Below are positions 33,621 through 46,640 of a stretch of DNA of 64,000 nucleotides, piece by piece. The notes under the pieces are model-generated. The model was not told where the DNA came from. It did no database searches and was given only the letters and a program-made list of their open reading frames with translations. A program made the position numbers and the translations under genes. Source of the stretch: Oenanthe sinensis (lineage: Eukaryota; Streptophyta; Magnoliopsida; Apiales; Apiaceae); contig CM053794.1 of assembly GCA_028671895.1 (NCBI GenBank), positions 23,546,501-23,610,500 of the forward strand, written 5' to 3'. Positions within the stretch are counted from its first letter, which is position 1; each line of letters begins with the position of its first letter.

Positions 33621-33925
33621 CGGTCGGTACTAGGTCACAGGCCTAACAAATATATAGGGCCTAAAAAATATACATAGTTATAATTTTATTTATTATAATA
33701 TGGTATATATATCTATATTAATTAAATCATAATAATATATTACATATTATTATTTCTATTATTATTTCTATATTTATTAATAAAAATTTAGAATTAAACT
33801 CATTTCATCGTATCATTCATTTTATAAATAATATTTATATTCAAAGTCCTTTTATCATGAAAATCATCCATTAAACAGCGACATAAAACTCCAAGTCCTA
33901 TGAAGTGGCAAAATAAGATAAATAA

Positions 33926-34331
33926 AAAATTATTCAATTAATACACGAAGATCAAAGTTTAGCTTCTTTATTGTCCAAAAAGCTTTGTGCTCTAGCCCTA
34001 TTGGTAAATGACAGAATTTTCATAGACCAACTGATAAGATGATAATCACAATGGTATTTTATAGGCAGTTATGTAAGTCCAAAAACTGTCATATAACTTT
34101 TTAGACCAATCTTTTCTTGTCTAAATCAAAAATTCTTCAATTAATACACGAAAATCAAAGTTCATCTTCTTTATTGCCCAAAAAGCTTTGTGCTCTAGCT
34201 CTACTGACAAATGACAAGATTTTTCATAGACCAACTGATAAGGTGATAATCCCAATGGTATTTTGTAGACAGTTCTGTAAGCCCAAAGACTGTCATCTAG
34301 CTTCTTAGACTAATATTTTCTTGTAGAATTC
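33926..34331. repeat. Tandem duplication, two units of about 203 bp
   Basis: caattaatacacgaa starts at 33935 and again at 34138. The two units share aaaaagctttgtgctctagc, catagaccaactgataag and aaactgtcat-like segments with scattered differences. No coding meaning is apparent. Confidence 0.85.
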
Positions 34332-34868
34332 ACTGTCTAAATAAGGGCCTTTACCCGTTTATTTTTTACCTTGATAAATGAATAATTTCGATTAATTAAT
34401 ATAATTTTCTGATACCCAACATATTTATTTATCAAAGTTTAACTGTACTCGTATTTAGTCTGAATTATAAACCAATATATATTAAACTGAGTCACAAATA
34501 CCGGAGCATGGACAAAATATATACAGAATTATTTATGTCTTCTCAAAGCAATAATAGTGACATTTTGGAGGTTTGGAGAAAGTGTGCGATGGATGCTTTA
34601 TTAACAAAAATTTAAAAAAAAAGGCGTAGAAATACAAGACAAGATGGGAGGTTTTGTCGAGAAAAGAAGCCGTGCCAAAATGAATTTCGACAAAATATCA
34701 ATTGGGGGAGTTGACCCTTTTTGCTTTCCACGTACCTCACCACTAATTTTTCATGATCAAAATATCAGATAATATACTAGCAGTAGTACCATATTTTATT
34801 GATTTAATTTTATTTTCCGTAACAATTGATTGCTGTCGGAAATGTATATTTAAAATTTTCTATAATAG

Positions 34869-35093
34869 GACCGTTTGAAGTTCCTTAAACTTAAAATAAA
34901 TTACTTATTTTATTTTTATTTTTTACATATTTTCACATATTTTTTAAAGATAAATATTTATTTTAGAATTTTAAAATCAAATATCATCTTAAAACTAAAA
35001 AATAAATTACTTATTTTCAGAAAAAGTACATATATACCTACTTTTTTCCGGAAATAAGGGTTTATTTTCGGGAAAAAAGTTTAGCCAAACACC
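34869..35093. mobile_element. hAT-like MITE remnant
   Basis: The ends gaccgtttgaag and ttagccaaacacc form short imperfect inverted repeats of the type seen in hAT MITEs. The interior is AT-rich with repeated ataaattacttatttt. No clear target duplication was found. Confidence 0.4.
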
Positions 35094-35432
35094 CTCAATA
35101 TAAAGAGATTAAAACTAAATTTTTTTATATAATTAGAGGAGAATGGAGATCATCTCATTCTATTCGTATTTTTCAAAAAGTGTTTACTTTTTTTTTTATC
35201 AATCACTAGAAAATGTAAATAAATAATTACTACCCGTCCATGCAAATCTACCCTGCATATACATATGCTTGTTTTTTCTCCCTCAATCCACAATACTTTT
35301 CTTTGGCACCAGAATTGCAATCCATATTCATATTCACCGAATATAATATAATTAAATTTATAGAAAATAAAATATAATTATTGAGATTTAATTTTTTTTA
35401 TATTATGAGAATTAAAAATAAAAAAAATATTT

Positions 35433-35520
35433 ATGGATAGAGGGTAACTCAATGATAGATCTATCCATTTGTTCTCAAGGTCTTGAGTTCAATTCTCTCA
35501 TATATCAAAATATATTGAAC
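35433..35520 (+). repeat. tRNA-derived SINE head or tRNA-like relic
   Basis: gggtaactcaatgatagat resembles a polymerase III A box and ttgagttcaattctc a B box, about 35 bp apart, as at the 5' end of tRNA-derived SINEs. It does not fold into a full tRNA that I can see. Confidence 0.35.
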
Positions 35521-36191
35521 AGATAGTAAAACGTATCCAGAGAATTAATAAAAATAACAATAAATATTTAATTTTGATGTATTATTAACAGTTAGTAATC
35601 AATTATTGAATGGCTATGCCTATAGGTCATATTTTATCATCCCCCGGTGGAGATAGGTGGAGGTAGGGTTAAAGGATAAGAAGACTTGGATTGATGAGAC
35701 TTGATGCACAAATCGAATTAGAACATAATGGATGTATCCTGAAACTGATGTTGCTTTCACTTATTCGATACATGTATGTATATTCTCAATGTTCCGAGAC
35801 ACAATTTATAGAAATAAAATTTAAATATAGTACGAAAATAATTTGAGCAATTCGAATATAAAATTTTATTCAGTGAATTATTTTAAATGAAATATTTGTA
35901 ACTATATATTCTATATAATATTTATATTATAAGTAAAATATCCCGTGACTCGTGAGTATATATTCTTAATAACTTTTGTCTCTGAATATAATTTAATATA
36001 ATTAATTTGAAATTTAACCTGAATTTATGTAAGAACATAGAATTTCCGAATAATCCTATGTATATTATATATCAGTTTTATTAAATTATAATATTAAAAC
36101 ATAGAGTTTAGTTTTTTATATTAAATTTTAAATATAAATTATTATAATATATTATTATATCGTATATGTACTATTAAACATTTCAAGTATT

Positions 36192-36725
36192 AAAATTATA
36201 AGCTTATAACCCGTGCGAAGCACGGGATGAATGACTAATATTTAGGTAAATTTATTTTTTATATTATATTTTATTGATCTTTATTATAAAATTTTATAAC
36301 CTTGAAAATTTATGTTAATATAATATAATATTTTCCGTGAGTAGTTGTATAAAAGGATGACTATCGAGGGTTAGAGTTGTATGTTATTATACAATGATAT
36401 TTATATATTAATATTCATAAAATTTAATGGTATAGTAAATAAAAATTATAGGATCTGTAGGATTCTTAAAATAAAAAAATATATAATATATAATTTAAAT
36501 ATAATATAATAGTATCCGTGAGAAGTTGTATAAAAGAAAGATTATCGGGGGTTAGAGTTGTATGTATGATATATATTCTTTTTTAAAATTAGATTTTATT
36601 AAAATTGAATGGTTAAGATCGTTTCTATGGTTCGTCTAAAATTGAACGGTTAAAATCTTTTTTATGGTTCACCTTGGACAAATTTTTTTTAATCTTTCGG
36701 CTATAATAATATAGTATAAATTTAT
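36192..36725 (-). mobile_element. Non-autonomous Helitron, copy A
   Basis: On the minus strand it starts near TATACTATATTATTATAG (about 36725) and ends with a perfect hairpin CCCGTGC-ttc-GCACGGG (36210-36226 on the plus strand) and then TTATAAGCTTAT. It holds internal repeats (gtataaaaggatgactatcg, ggttagagttgtatgt). A longer relative is at 43562-44352. Confidence 0.6.
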
Positions 36726-36729
36726 GTGA

Positions 36730-37931
36730 AAGTTGAGTTAGTGACTTTTGATCGGTTACACTCTAAATTAATTAAAATAGTTGGATTAAAAAGAATAAAT
36801 TTTTAATATATATTAAAAAATAATTAAATTTAAATCAAATAATTTATAACTAAAAAAGACAATAAATATAATAACAAAAAATATATATAATTAAATAGCG
36901 GTCCATACTCCATATCCCACACGATTTTTAGACTAGTTGTAAAGTTTTTAATATATATTTTTGCCTTTTGCAAGGAGAAAATGTGTTAATCAAACAGCCC
37001 TAATCTGGTTGGATTTCCCAAAGTTTAAAACTCACCCATTTTTACCGTTTGGGTTATATATAAAAAGTATACCATTAACGTAAATTCTATACTGTACATC
37101 ATATAAGCCACCCAAAGTGATAATGCATTTGGGAATAACATGAGTTTGGCTCTATTCATTCCCACACATCTTGAGCTTAATTCATTTATTAATGAACTAG
37201 TGCTCTCGAATAAATATCTATTACTCCAATCGATAACTATTATTATTATTGGTCCTGTACGTATGTTGCTCCTTTGCGAAAAGGAACTACAGTACTAATT
37301 TGGAACCATTCGGAGACGAGTAAGTAATGTACCTTCTCAGATAGTTGATGTAATTTTGTGATTTGTGAATCTTTCCCTGCTTGCTGTCCACATACATTCT
37401 TCAAACATTATCTAGTGGATACTACGTGTGTTTGTGTTTGTGTTTGTGTTTGTGTGTGTGTGGGAATAATTTAAGAATAGGGTTAACTAGACTGTAGGTT
37501 GATGGAACCTGAATGCCTGATGCACAGATAAGATAGCAAAGCATAACAAATAAAATTTGTTAAATAAACACGCATATCAATGCATCTATCAGCCTATCAG
37601 AGATGTGAGACAATAGACCCAGATTCAACTTAAAATAATATTCATCCGATGAGAACCCACTCACCCATCTGCAAAATATTTATATTCACGTCTATGTTTA
37701 TTATAAATTGTTGGACAACCCATTTTTAGGTTTGGTATTCATATTTAGATTTGACGAAATTTATAATTTTAGCTTGATTAATTGGATAATTCATTTTAGG
37801 TTCGGATAATATCCATATTATTAATTAACCTATTTTAATAATTACCATTAATGTAATATATAATATTTATGGTAATCTTAATTTATCAAAATTTGAAATA
37901 TTATGTTAAGTTTATTAATGTAAATTATAGC

Positions 37932-37973
<42 letters not shown>

Positions 37974-38690
37974 AGTTTGATATCCATATATATGTTTGAA
38001 TTCATAATATTAATTTGGTATTCAATACCCATATCAAATATTGATATAACATAATACATGTTTTTACGTAATAATTGATATACAAATAATTAAATAATAA
38101 ATTTTAAATATAATTAATATTTGAACGTAAAGAAATAATATAATATGAGTAAATTATTAAAAAAAGATATATACAATATTATAAGTAGTTTAAAAAAAGT
38201 AATTTTGAAAAAATTTAATATATACATAATTTAAAATAAAAATTATTTAAGAATTCCTATACATAAAATATTATAAATAATAATAAAGAAGAAATGAAAA
38301 TAAATAAAAAAATTTAAACTTATTACATTAAAGTTTAAAATTTAAAATAATTATATATATTTATTATATTACATTATTATAATAATATTTATTAATATAT
38401 AAATTATAAATTACTGCGTAGTACAGGTAAGTAATCTAATGTTATTAAAATAGATAAAATCGTTTACGAGGAAATATTGGATGTGCGGAATTTATAATAA
38501 AATTTTAAATTTATCGTAAGTTATTGTAACGGAAAAATATTTTATCATAAATTCATTATTTTAAAAGAAAATTGTACTAATTTTTTTTGATGTCTTTATT
38601 CACAGCCTTTCCTTGACTACTAGCTAAAAATTTGTTAAATCCGAAGTTTGGATTTACACCTCGCTATAAATCAAATGATATATTTTCACA
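36730..38690. other. AT-rich intergenic DNA, no gene seen
   Basis: Contains a TG-rich run (37430-37465) and an AT microsatellite (about 37938-37972). No coding or element structure was recognised. Confidence 0.5.
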
Positions 38691-38692
38691 CA

Positions 38693-39690
38693 TGTTATGC
38701 GTAATATTTGGATATGGGTCCTAGATATGCCCAATAACATAAATTGGCCGGTCCATCTCACATCTGGACTCACATGACTTCAAAACCCACATCGTTTTAA
38801 AGAGGATAAAATATTCTAAGGCCCTTGGCCTAGCATGAGATCACATCATTAGCTCATCAGCCTTAGATTTATTCAGCATCAAGAAGGAAGAGAGATGAGA
38901 ACCGACCATCAGCCCCGGTTCACTTCTCATCACCTCCTAGGTCGCATGAACTTGACAGAGAGGCTCTCAGCCCAGCTCGTTTGGCAGACTCACTGCCTCC
39001 AGATAGCTTTGTTAGCCCGGAGCACTTAACATGAATTTCTCATAATTAGCTGAAAATCTCCTAGCCTCATGGGCTCACCTCACTTGATATTATTTGTTAA
39101 TCTGAAGACTATAGAAGGCCTCCCGAGGTAATATCTCAACATATTTGAAGACAGCCAGCCCTACGGGCTCCTATCTCATCAAGGGATCCGCACATGATCA
39201 CCTCTATATACTGCTCCCAAGGTCACATCGCGCATAATTCTCTACAGGGACCCCTTGCTCTATGACTCCATGATAGCCCCCGCAGTTGAATGGGTTTGGA
39301 CCATGACAGTTACAGACATTTGGGAAGGCTGTCCTCCACATCCGCACGGACTTGGGCCAAAGCCCAGTACGTCTAAGGATTTGGGTCTGATGGACCGAAC
39401 CAATACCTAATCCATTATATGTAACTTGTTCTCCAAGAATTACATGTAACTTGAACCCCTATATAAAGGGTATGTATATCTCTTATTTCAATTGAATCGA
39501 CAATTGACAGTAAGAGAACAAACATTTTCTCTAGGTTTCTAACGAATCAACAGCAAGATCAGCTACCAAAATCCTTCACTTCCCTCCCGTGTGTTTCGCG
39601 TTCTTCATCATGTTCATCAGCAAAATCATCATATTTTACTTCATGATTCCATTAAACCTTCAAATAATTGTTATACCAGTTTCTTCTTAT
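38693..39690 (+). mobile_element. Possible solo LTR of a gypsy-type or LARD element
   Basis: About 1 kb of clearly higher GC than its surroundings starts TGTTATGCG. It has a TATA box (ctatataaagggtatg) near 39461 followed by a likely transcript start, and a leader-like 3' part. Two ATG-poor blocks with no open frames argue against a gene. No second LTR, PBS or coding region was found. The right end is uncertain. Confidence 0.4.
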
Positions 39691-39699
39691 AAGAACATA

Positions 39700-40990
39700 T
39701 AATTTCAAAAGGTCTATTTGTCGAATCAAGATTTATATCTAGTTATAAGAAATGTTTTATCTAGACAACACGAGTAGTATTACAAGCGATAAGCTCAACT
39801 GTTTTCATTTGTATCAGAAATCTGATCGGAGTAACTAACGATCTCAAGCATGTTCCTTTATAAACCAACTTGTGATGAAAATACTTTTCAAGTGTATCAT
39901 AATTAACCCTTTAAACAAAATGAGTTTGACCAAGATTACGTGAGCAACTACTAACTGTACTTACTGGATATACAAGTTATGGAGTAATTAAATTGTGCAC
40001 ATCACAGCTAGTATGCATTAAGCTTGCTGCATACCATATGTCTAAATGTCTAATCACTCTCGTTATGGATAGCAAGAGCATCTCAGAGTTATTCGATAAA
40101 ATGATTAGGTAATTAAACAATGATCGGTTAAAATTTGTTAAACCGGCAACAACTTGTACTCCGATGTAGCTATAATAGTTTGCTATATTTAAAAATAATA
40201 TTTTATTATAATTTTAATTAGTATACGTATATATAAAATTACATGAAATAATTGATAACGTGTCATAATATAAATGGATATGATAATTTTTAAAAGTTAT
40301 GTATTTAAATATGGACTAAATATAGAAGATAGGTAACTTGTTAGGAATTTTTTTTACCAACACGAATAAAGGTTGTACAAGTAAAAATATAAATATTAGA
40401 TAAAAAAAATGACACATCATTATTTTAACTAAAAGGAAAGTAATATTAGAGATGCTCTAGTGACTTCAATTTAGATAATACTAAGGAACAATGCCGCGCA
40501 ACGCGCGGCTGTGAATAATAATAAAATAAATTGTTATGCAAGTTAGTGAAATACATATTTTTTATTATGACACGAATAAGTATATAAGTATAAAATTTTC
40601 AAATTTGACAATTTATCTTCATATGACTTAACTAATTTTTAATAAATTAATAATTATATAAATTATTAATTGAAAAAAATACTATCATAATACATACATA
40701 TATATATATATATAATTTGTAATAATTTTATAAATAAAAATTACATTAACATTATGAATTAAAAATATTAAATATAATGAATTAACTTTCTTAAAAGCCG
40801 ACGTCTCCTCTTAAATTATATCACTTTTAAAAGACGACGCCCCTCTTAAATAAAAATAATCATCAAAATTTATTTTAAACACACTTTATATAACCGACAA
40901 CCTCTAAATCTCTAACTACTCTCCGCTATAATTAATAATTAGTTAAGTAATTTTATAATTGTTCAACTTTAATATAATATTTAGAAATTT
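39700..40990. other. Non-coding interval with a Helitron-like hairpin
   Basis: A hairpin CCGCGC-aac-GCGCGG lies at about 40494-40508. On the minus strand it is followed by cattgttccttagt, resembling a Helitron 3' end with a decayed CTRRT. Nothing else was recognised. Confidence 0.35.
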
Positions 40991-41000
40991 ATATTCTGTA

Positions 41001-41268
41001 CTCCTCCGTCCCACACAATTGTTTACAATTCGGTTGAGTACGGAAGTTAAGAAAATATATATGATAATAGTAAAAAGTGAGGATAGTGGGTGAAGTGGTG
41101 GGACCAATCAATATTTAATGTATAAAGTGAGTACAGTGAATGAAAGTATTGGATGTCGTTGATTTTTATATTATAAAATTTTATTATTTTTGCTAAGTTT
41201 TGAAATATAAAGAATTGGTAGGGACAACCAAAAAAAAGTGTAAAGAAATGGATTGGACAGAGGGAGTA
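41001..41268. mobile_element. Stowaway-like MITE, 268 bp
   Basis: The left end ctcctccgtcccac and right end ggacagagggag are imperfect inverted repeats next to TA. The interior (gtgtaaagaaatggattgga) matches the general pattern of this MITE class. Confidence 0.75.
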
Positions 41269-41699
41269 ATAAACTTACAAATTTAAATGCTAATTATTTG
41301 TTCTATATTTTAAAATTGTGTTCATATAATAATTAACATTGAAATTTTGTAATTTATATGTTTTATCAATAAATAAATTTGAGTTGAATTAATCTAGCAA
41401 TAAATTATAAAATAAAATAAAATAATTTTTAATAATAAAAATTTATTTTAATAGAAGCTGAGTTAAATAATCATAAGATTGAGTAAAGAATCGATCCATT
41501 GAGTATATTTGATAAAACACATGGGAAATCAAGCGGCACCAAATCCGGACTCCATTGCATCAGAAAGCTAGAAAAATTGTTCAAAATTTTTTTATACCGC
41601 GACGTGACCCGCTCATTACCCAGTTATTATATATTAGATTTTAACCCGTACACGTATATTTTATTTTATTAATTAAATTATTTTTTTTAAATTACTATT

Positions 41700-42565
41700 T
41701 TTTTTAAATATTAGTAATGAGATTTAAATGTTAAGTTATTATTAAAAAATAAAACGATATATAACAATTACCATCATAATAATTTTTACATCTCAACTTT
41801 TCATACTAATATTTGACAGGTTCTTTATTGAACCAAACATATTACTCCATATTAATACTTAATAGATTTTAACCCGTGGATATTTTTTTTTATTAATTAA
41901 ATTATTTATTTTAAAATTATTAATATTTTTATAATTTTAAAAATTTGTAATATATTATAATTATATTAGTTTTTTAACTTATTTAAATTATATATTTTTA
42001 CATCAACCGAATTAAATATAAATAAGAAAATTATAGAATATCAAAAATAAATATGTATATCGCACAAAATATATTTATATTATTAATACATAAATATGTA
42101 AAATTTTGTGATTCGAAATATTATGAACATGATTTTTTAATATATCAAATAAATGTTTAATATATTTAAGATTATATATATTAAATTTAAATATATTTTT
42201 GATAAGATCCCTATTATGTTTATTTTATATAAAATTTAATAGATATTATGATATATGCGATATAATATATATGATAATATAATTATTAATTTGGATAAGT
42301 TTTTTATGTTATAATTAGATTTTTAGTAGTATAATATTAATTGCAATTTATAAATAATTATATAACATATATAATTTAAAGCTTGCATCAATAAATAATA
42401 GATATTACTATATTGCTAATGAGATTTAAACTTTAAATTAATATTAAAAAATAAAATGATATATAACAATTACCGTCATAATAATTTTTATATCCCACTT
42501 TTTCATACTAATATATCACATGTTCTTTACTGAACCAAACATTTTTTCTCATATATAAATTGATT
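41700..42565. repeat. Direct repeat, two copies of about 150 bp, 702 bp apart
   Basis: gagatttaaa starts at 41719 and 42421. Both copies continue through aaaataaaa-gatatataacaattacc and cataataatttttata to a tgaaccaaaca segment. The upstream copy is followed by attttaacccgtgga, which also occurs before it as attttaacccgtaca. This could be the remains of one element's terminal repeats, but no PBS or TIR was found. Confidence 0.55.
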
Positions 42566-43560
42566 AAATTTAAAAAATATATTAATATTTATTAATTTAT
42601 ATTATATTATTTATATTTAATTTATTTATCAAAAAACATGATTCAAAGTATGTGATAACGTGTTTTTGATATAGTGTTATATATAATATAGAATATGTAT
42701 TTAATATTTTAGGCTAAGGTTGAACTTTTAGCCGGCAACTCAAATAATTATTTTAAAAAAATTTAATTTCTTCAATTCGATCCAAACGAATGAATTAATA
42801 AGATTTTTGGGTTCTCAATATAATAATTCCTTAGATAAGTGTAACTCCGTATAGAGTTACCCTTATATCTTATATCTTATATAATATATTAAATATTTTT
42901 ATATAAAAGATTTGGATAAAATAATTTTAATCATCTCTCTCATAAGGAAAATTCACAGCCTCCTTCCATCTCTATGTATGTAAAACCCCTAATACTATCT
43001 CTACTTTAATCTAATAATAATATATAATAATGTGTGCTGTATGACATGTCTCTATATAAATCTAATATAAAAAACATTTTAGTGTTTTAAATCAATTATA
43101 AAAAGATTTTCCAAATGGAATAGAATTCTCTCATAAAAATTTGTAACTCTCTTTTCTCTGTAAATTACGGGCTGCTCCATTTGGATTTTGGATGTTGGAC
43201 CACATCAGAATTAAAGATAATTTTATAAGTTTCGCGTGAGCGGTAAAATCGTCCAATTCTGACTTCTGAAACTCAAAATATGACACAGACAATGTCTGCA
43301 ATGTAAAGAGCACAATAATTACGATTTTTTTTAAATTTAACTCCAAAATAGATATTTAAGTTCAAATTTATATATTACTAAAATATCTAATAGAGATTGA
43401 GTTATAATATGAAGCGGAATAAGAAAAATTATAGTTGTTAGTAATCTTAATAATAAATATAACATATAAATAATTAGTACATAATATTATTTAGTTATTA
43501 AGAATCGATCCTTTTAATATTTGATAGTATTTGGATAAGATCATTCTTACTCTTATTATA
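42566..43560. other. AT-rich intergenic DNA, no gene seen
   Basis: No element or gene was recognised. A 71-codon open frame at 43131-43346 (minus) has no family features. Confidence 0.45.
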
Positions 43561-43561
43561 T

Positions 43562-44352
43562 ACAAGCTTATAACCCGTACGAAACACAAGATGAATTAAT
43601 ATTTAGGTAAATTTATTTTTATATTATATTTTATTAATATTTACTATAAAATTTTACAACATTGAGGATTTATGTTAATATAATATAATATTATCTGTGA
43701 GGAGTTTTATAAAAGGAGGACTATCGGGGTTTAGAGTTGTATGTTATTATACAATGATCATTACATATTAATATTCATAAACTTTAATAATATATTAAAT
43801 AAAAATTATAGGATAAGTAAGATTCTTAAAATAGAAAATATAGAATATAATTTAAATATAATATAATATTATCAGTGAGAAGTTGTATAAAAAGAGGACT
43901 ATCGGGGGTTAGAGTTGTATGTATGATATATATTCTTTTCAAAATTAAATTTTATTAAAATTGAATGATATTTATATATAATATTCATAAACTTTAATGA
44001 TATATTAAATAAAAATTATAGGATAAGTAAGATTCTTAAAATAAAAAATATAGAATATAATTTAAATATAATATAATATTATCTGTGAGGAGTTGTATAA
44101 ATGGATGACTATCAAGTTAGAATTGTATGTGTGATATATATTCTTTTTAAAATTAGAATTTATTAAAATTGAATGGTTAAGATCGTTTCTATGGTTCATA
44201 TAAAATTGGCCGGTTAAGATCTTTAGAATTTATTAAAATTGAATTATTAAGATCGTTTATATGGTTCATCTAAAATTGGACCGTTATGATCTTTTCTATG
44301 GTTCACCATGAACCAAAATTTTTAATCTTTTGTTATAATAATATAGTATTGA
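43562..44352 (-). mobile_element. Non-autonomous Helitron, copy B with internal amplification
   Basis: The minus strand starts TCAATACTATATTATTAT at about 44352, a good Helitron 5' end, and ends with a decayed hairpin and ttataagCTTGT. Inside, a unit with tataatattatc-gtgag-agtt, gactatcggg and agagttgtatgt occurs three times, against two in copy A. Segments aattgaatggttaagatcg also recur. Confidence 0.6.
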
Positions 44353-44359
44353 TAGGATA

Positions 44360-46170
44360 TAATATATAGATATATATATTCTTCGCACCATTTAACTCAA
44401 AATCAGTTTTCGAAAAAGCTCAGTTCCTTGAACATGGATGATTTTCCATCTCGATTCTCGCCCCAAACAGGAAAGGAAGATTCTTGTAAAAAAAGGGAAA
44501 ATCTTTAAAACACGAATTATATATCATAATAAAAATTAATTTGATATATCATAATATAAAGTATTAAATTTTTATTTAATATACCACATGCATACTTTAA
44601 ACACCAATTCAAATTAACATTTATAATTATAATATAAAATAAAAATATTATAATTAAATTATGGTTCTATGAGAAATTTAAACTTTAAGTCGCGAACACA
44701 AAATTTAAAATTTGCGACCTATCAATATCATTAGACAAGTTAATATATTGTAAATTAACTAGAAAAATTGTGTCATGAGCTTTGTAACTTGCCTACCAAC
44801 AATGATATTAATTTAGTAATATTATTCAAACTTCCCTAGCAGATAATAAGCATGAAGCACCGGTCTTCGAAGAATACGCAAACATTTATACACAGAAGTA
44901 TAATTACTACTGATTTGTTGGAGAATTTTTAAAATGGATACTTTCATATAATAAATAAAAAAGATAAAAGGATAACAATGTAATAAAGTTTGCAGTTTTA
45001 ATTTCACGGCTCTAGGAGTCTAGGACCATGCTTCATGCATGTATTGCATGTGAAGATAAATGAAAAATGTGATAGCTAATGGAATTCAACTTGCAAAAGC
45101 GTCTAAACAACGTTGTATCTTAATTATATGTCTGAGTTGTACCTAAATATATATGGTTAGATTTTGATACAAATTGATTCTCATAGTTTGAGTTAAATTA
45201 CAAATATCGACAAATTAATGTGTTGATTTATTTAACTAGCAACTCCATGCAACTCTATGTCAATTCATAATTCAAGAATTAATTTAACGAAAGAGAAAGT
45301 GAAGAAAACGAACAGGAGATGAAACTTGCCTGATAGTAATGAAAGATTTGAGCATTTTGCTATATAATCATAACATGTATTCAGTTCCTAGTTGTCAGTG
45401 ATTGTTTCATGATAGTTTTTTTCCATTACAGGGTTTGTCAGTCACTGCTCTAAGACGAAGCGTTGCTGTGCCTGGTACATTAAATGATCCCGAATACTCA
45501 CTGTTCTTCGTTAGTATGTGAGTTATTGAGAACGCTGAAGGATTAAAAAATGAGCTGGTCAATCAAATTTGAGCGCAGAATTGAAATAAGTGAGTCGATA
45601 GTAGCAGTCTTGTTCGTCCACTATTGAAGGAAACTAAGAAAAAGTAACTACTACATGTATTTGATGATTGGAAATTGTAGAGAAAACACACAGAAGATAC
45701 ATTTCTGTAGAACTGAATGTCTGAATGCACACACTTCGAATTAACACTAACACTAGAACTCGTGCAGAAACTTTCCGGATATCGTAAAATTCAAGGACAA
45801 AAGGCACAGATCAGCAGTTCAGCACTGAATCAACTAGAGGAAATGTTTGAAAACAAGAGAATTACTTTAGTGTATAAACAACAAAAATGATATGAATAAT
45901 TCTTGTTAATTGTTATAGAAGCTTAGCAAGAAATAAACCCAAACATTCGCAGAGCAGGGTCTTGAGACGATTATATATACTCTAAATTTTTCAACGGCGT
46001 ATGCATAAAAACATAGGGATAATGAGTTTCCAGGCACAAGGCATTCCTTTCTTCAATTCTTTTGTTGGACATGGATAGATAGGACTAGCTTGAGCTCAAT
46101 CTTTAGAAGATAACTGCGCTAATGTATTAGCACTACGAAATTAGTACTTCAGAACTTGGATGGTATAGCT
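44360..46170. other. Non-coding interval
   Basis: No gene was recognised. Base composition is more balanced from about 45300 to 46100, but no frame over 60 codons shows a known domain. Confidence 0.4.
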
Positions 46171-46175
46171 TTTCA

Positions 46176-46255
46176 CCGTTTGTAAGTTGAAAAATACATT
46201 AAGTTGAAAAATACATTCAGTTAAATTTTCAACTTATAAATTACGACCAAACGGA
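46176..46255. mobile_element. Short foldback MITE
   Basis: Ends accgtttgtaagttgaaaa and ttttcaacttataaatt...ccaaacgg are inverted. It is a relative of the MITE in intron 1 of the SKP2A-like gene. The segment aagttgaaaaatacatt is duplicated inside. Confidence 0.6.
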
Positions 46256-46579
46256 CATATAACATTATGATACAAGTATTTAAAAAAAATTGAAGTTGCT
46301 TATAGTTGTATTTGATGTTGATTTTAGTTGAATCAGATTGTTTTGGTTGTAAATCCTTATTTTTGCAAAAATAAAATTTAAAAATTATATTTTTACAAAA
46401 TAAATAATAAAAAGTTTGGCATTTTTTAAAAAAACCCGATATTATTTTACTAAATTGGCGAATATACTCGTAGTAAAAACAAAAATTCAAACGATACCTG
46501 AATTAACAAAATACCCCTGTTCACACTTGCCCATCACCGGCCAGTCGGCAACTGTATCTCCTCACACTGTTTCCACTCA

Positions 46580-46640
46580 TTAACAGCTCATCACACACAC
46601 ACACACCCACACACACACACACATATATATATAAACTGAT
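46580..46640 (+). promoter_or_regulatory. CA repeat and TATA-like sequence upstream of the PMT gene
   Basis: About 30 bp of CA repeats run into acatatatatataaactg, a TATA-like stretch. It lies 1.3 kb before the PMT start codon, with a likely 5'-UTR intron between (acceptor-like ctgacag at about 47897-47903). The assignment is tentative. Confidence 0.3.

Noticed and set aside
35433..35520. A functional tRNA gene
   Set aside because: Box-like motifs are present, but the acceptor and anticodon stems do not form; a SINE head fits better.
37869..38054. A 61-codon frame
   Set aside because: It is translated from an AT microsatellite and its flanks.
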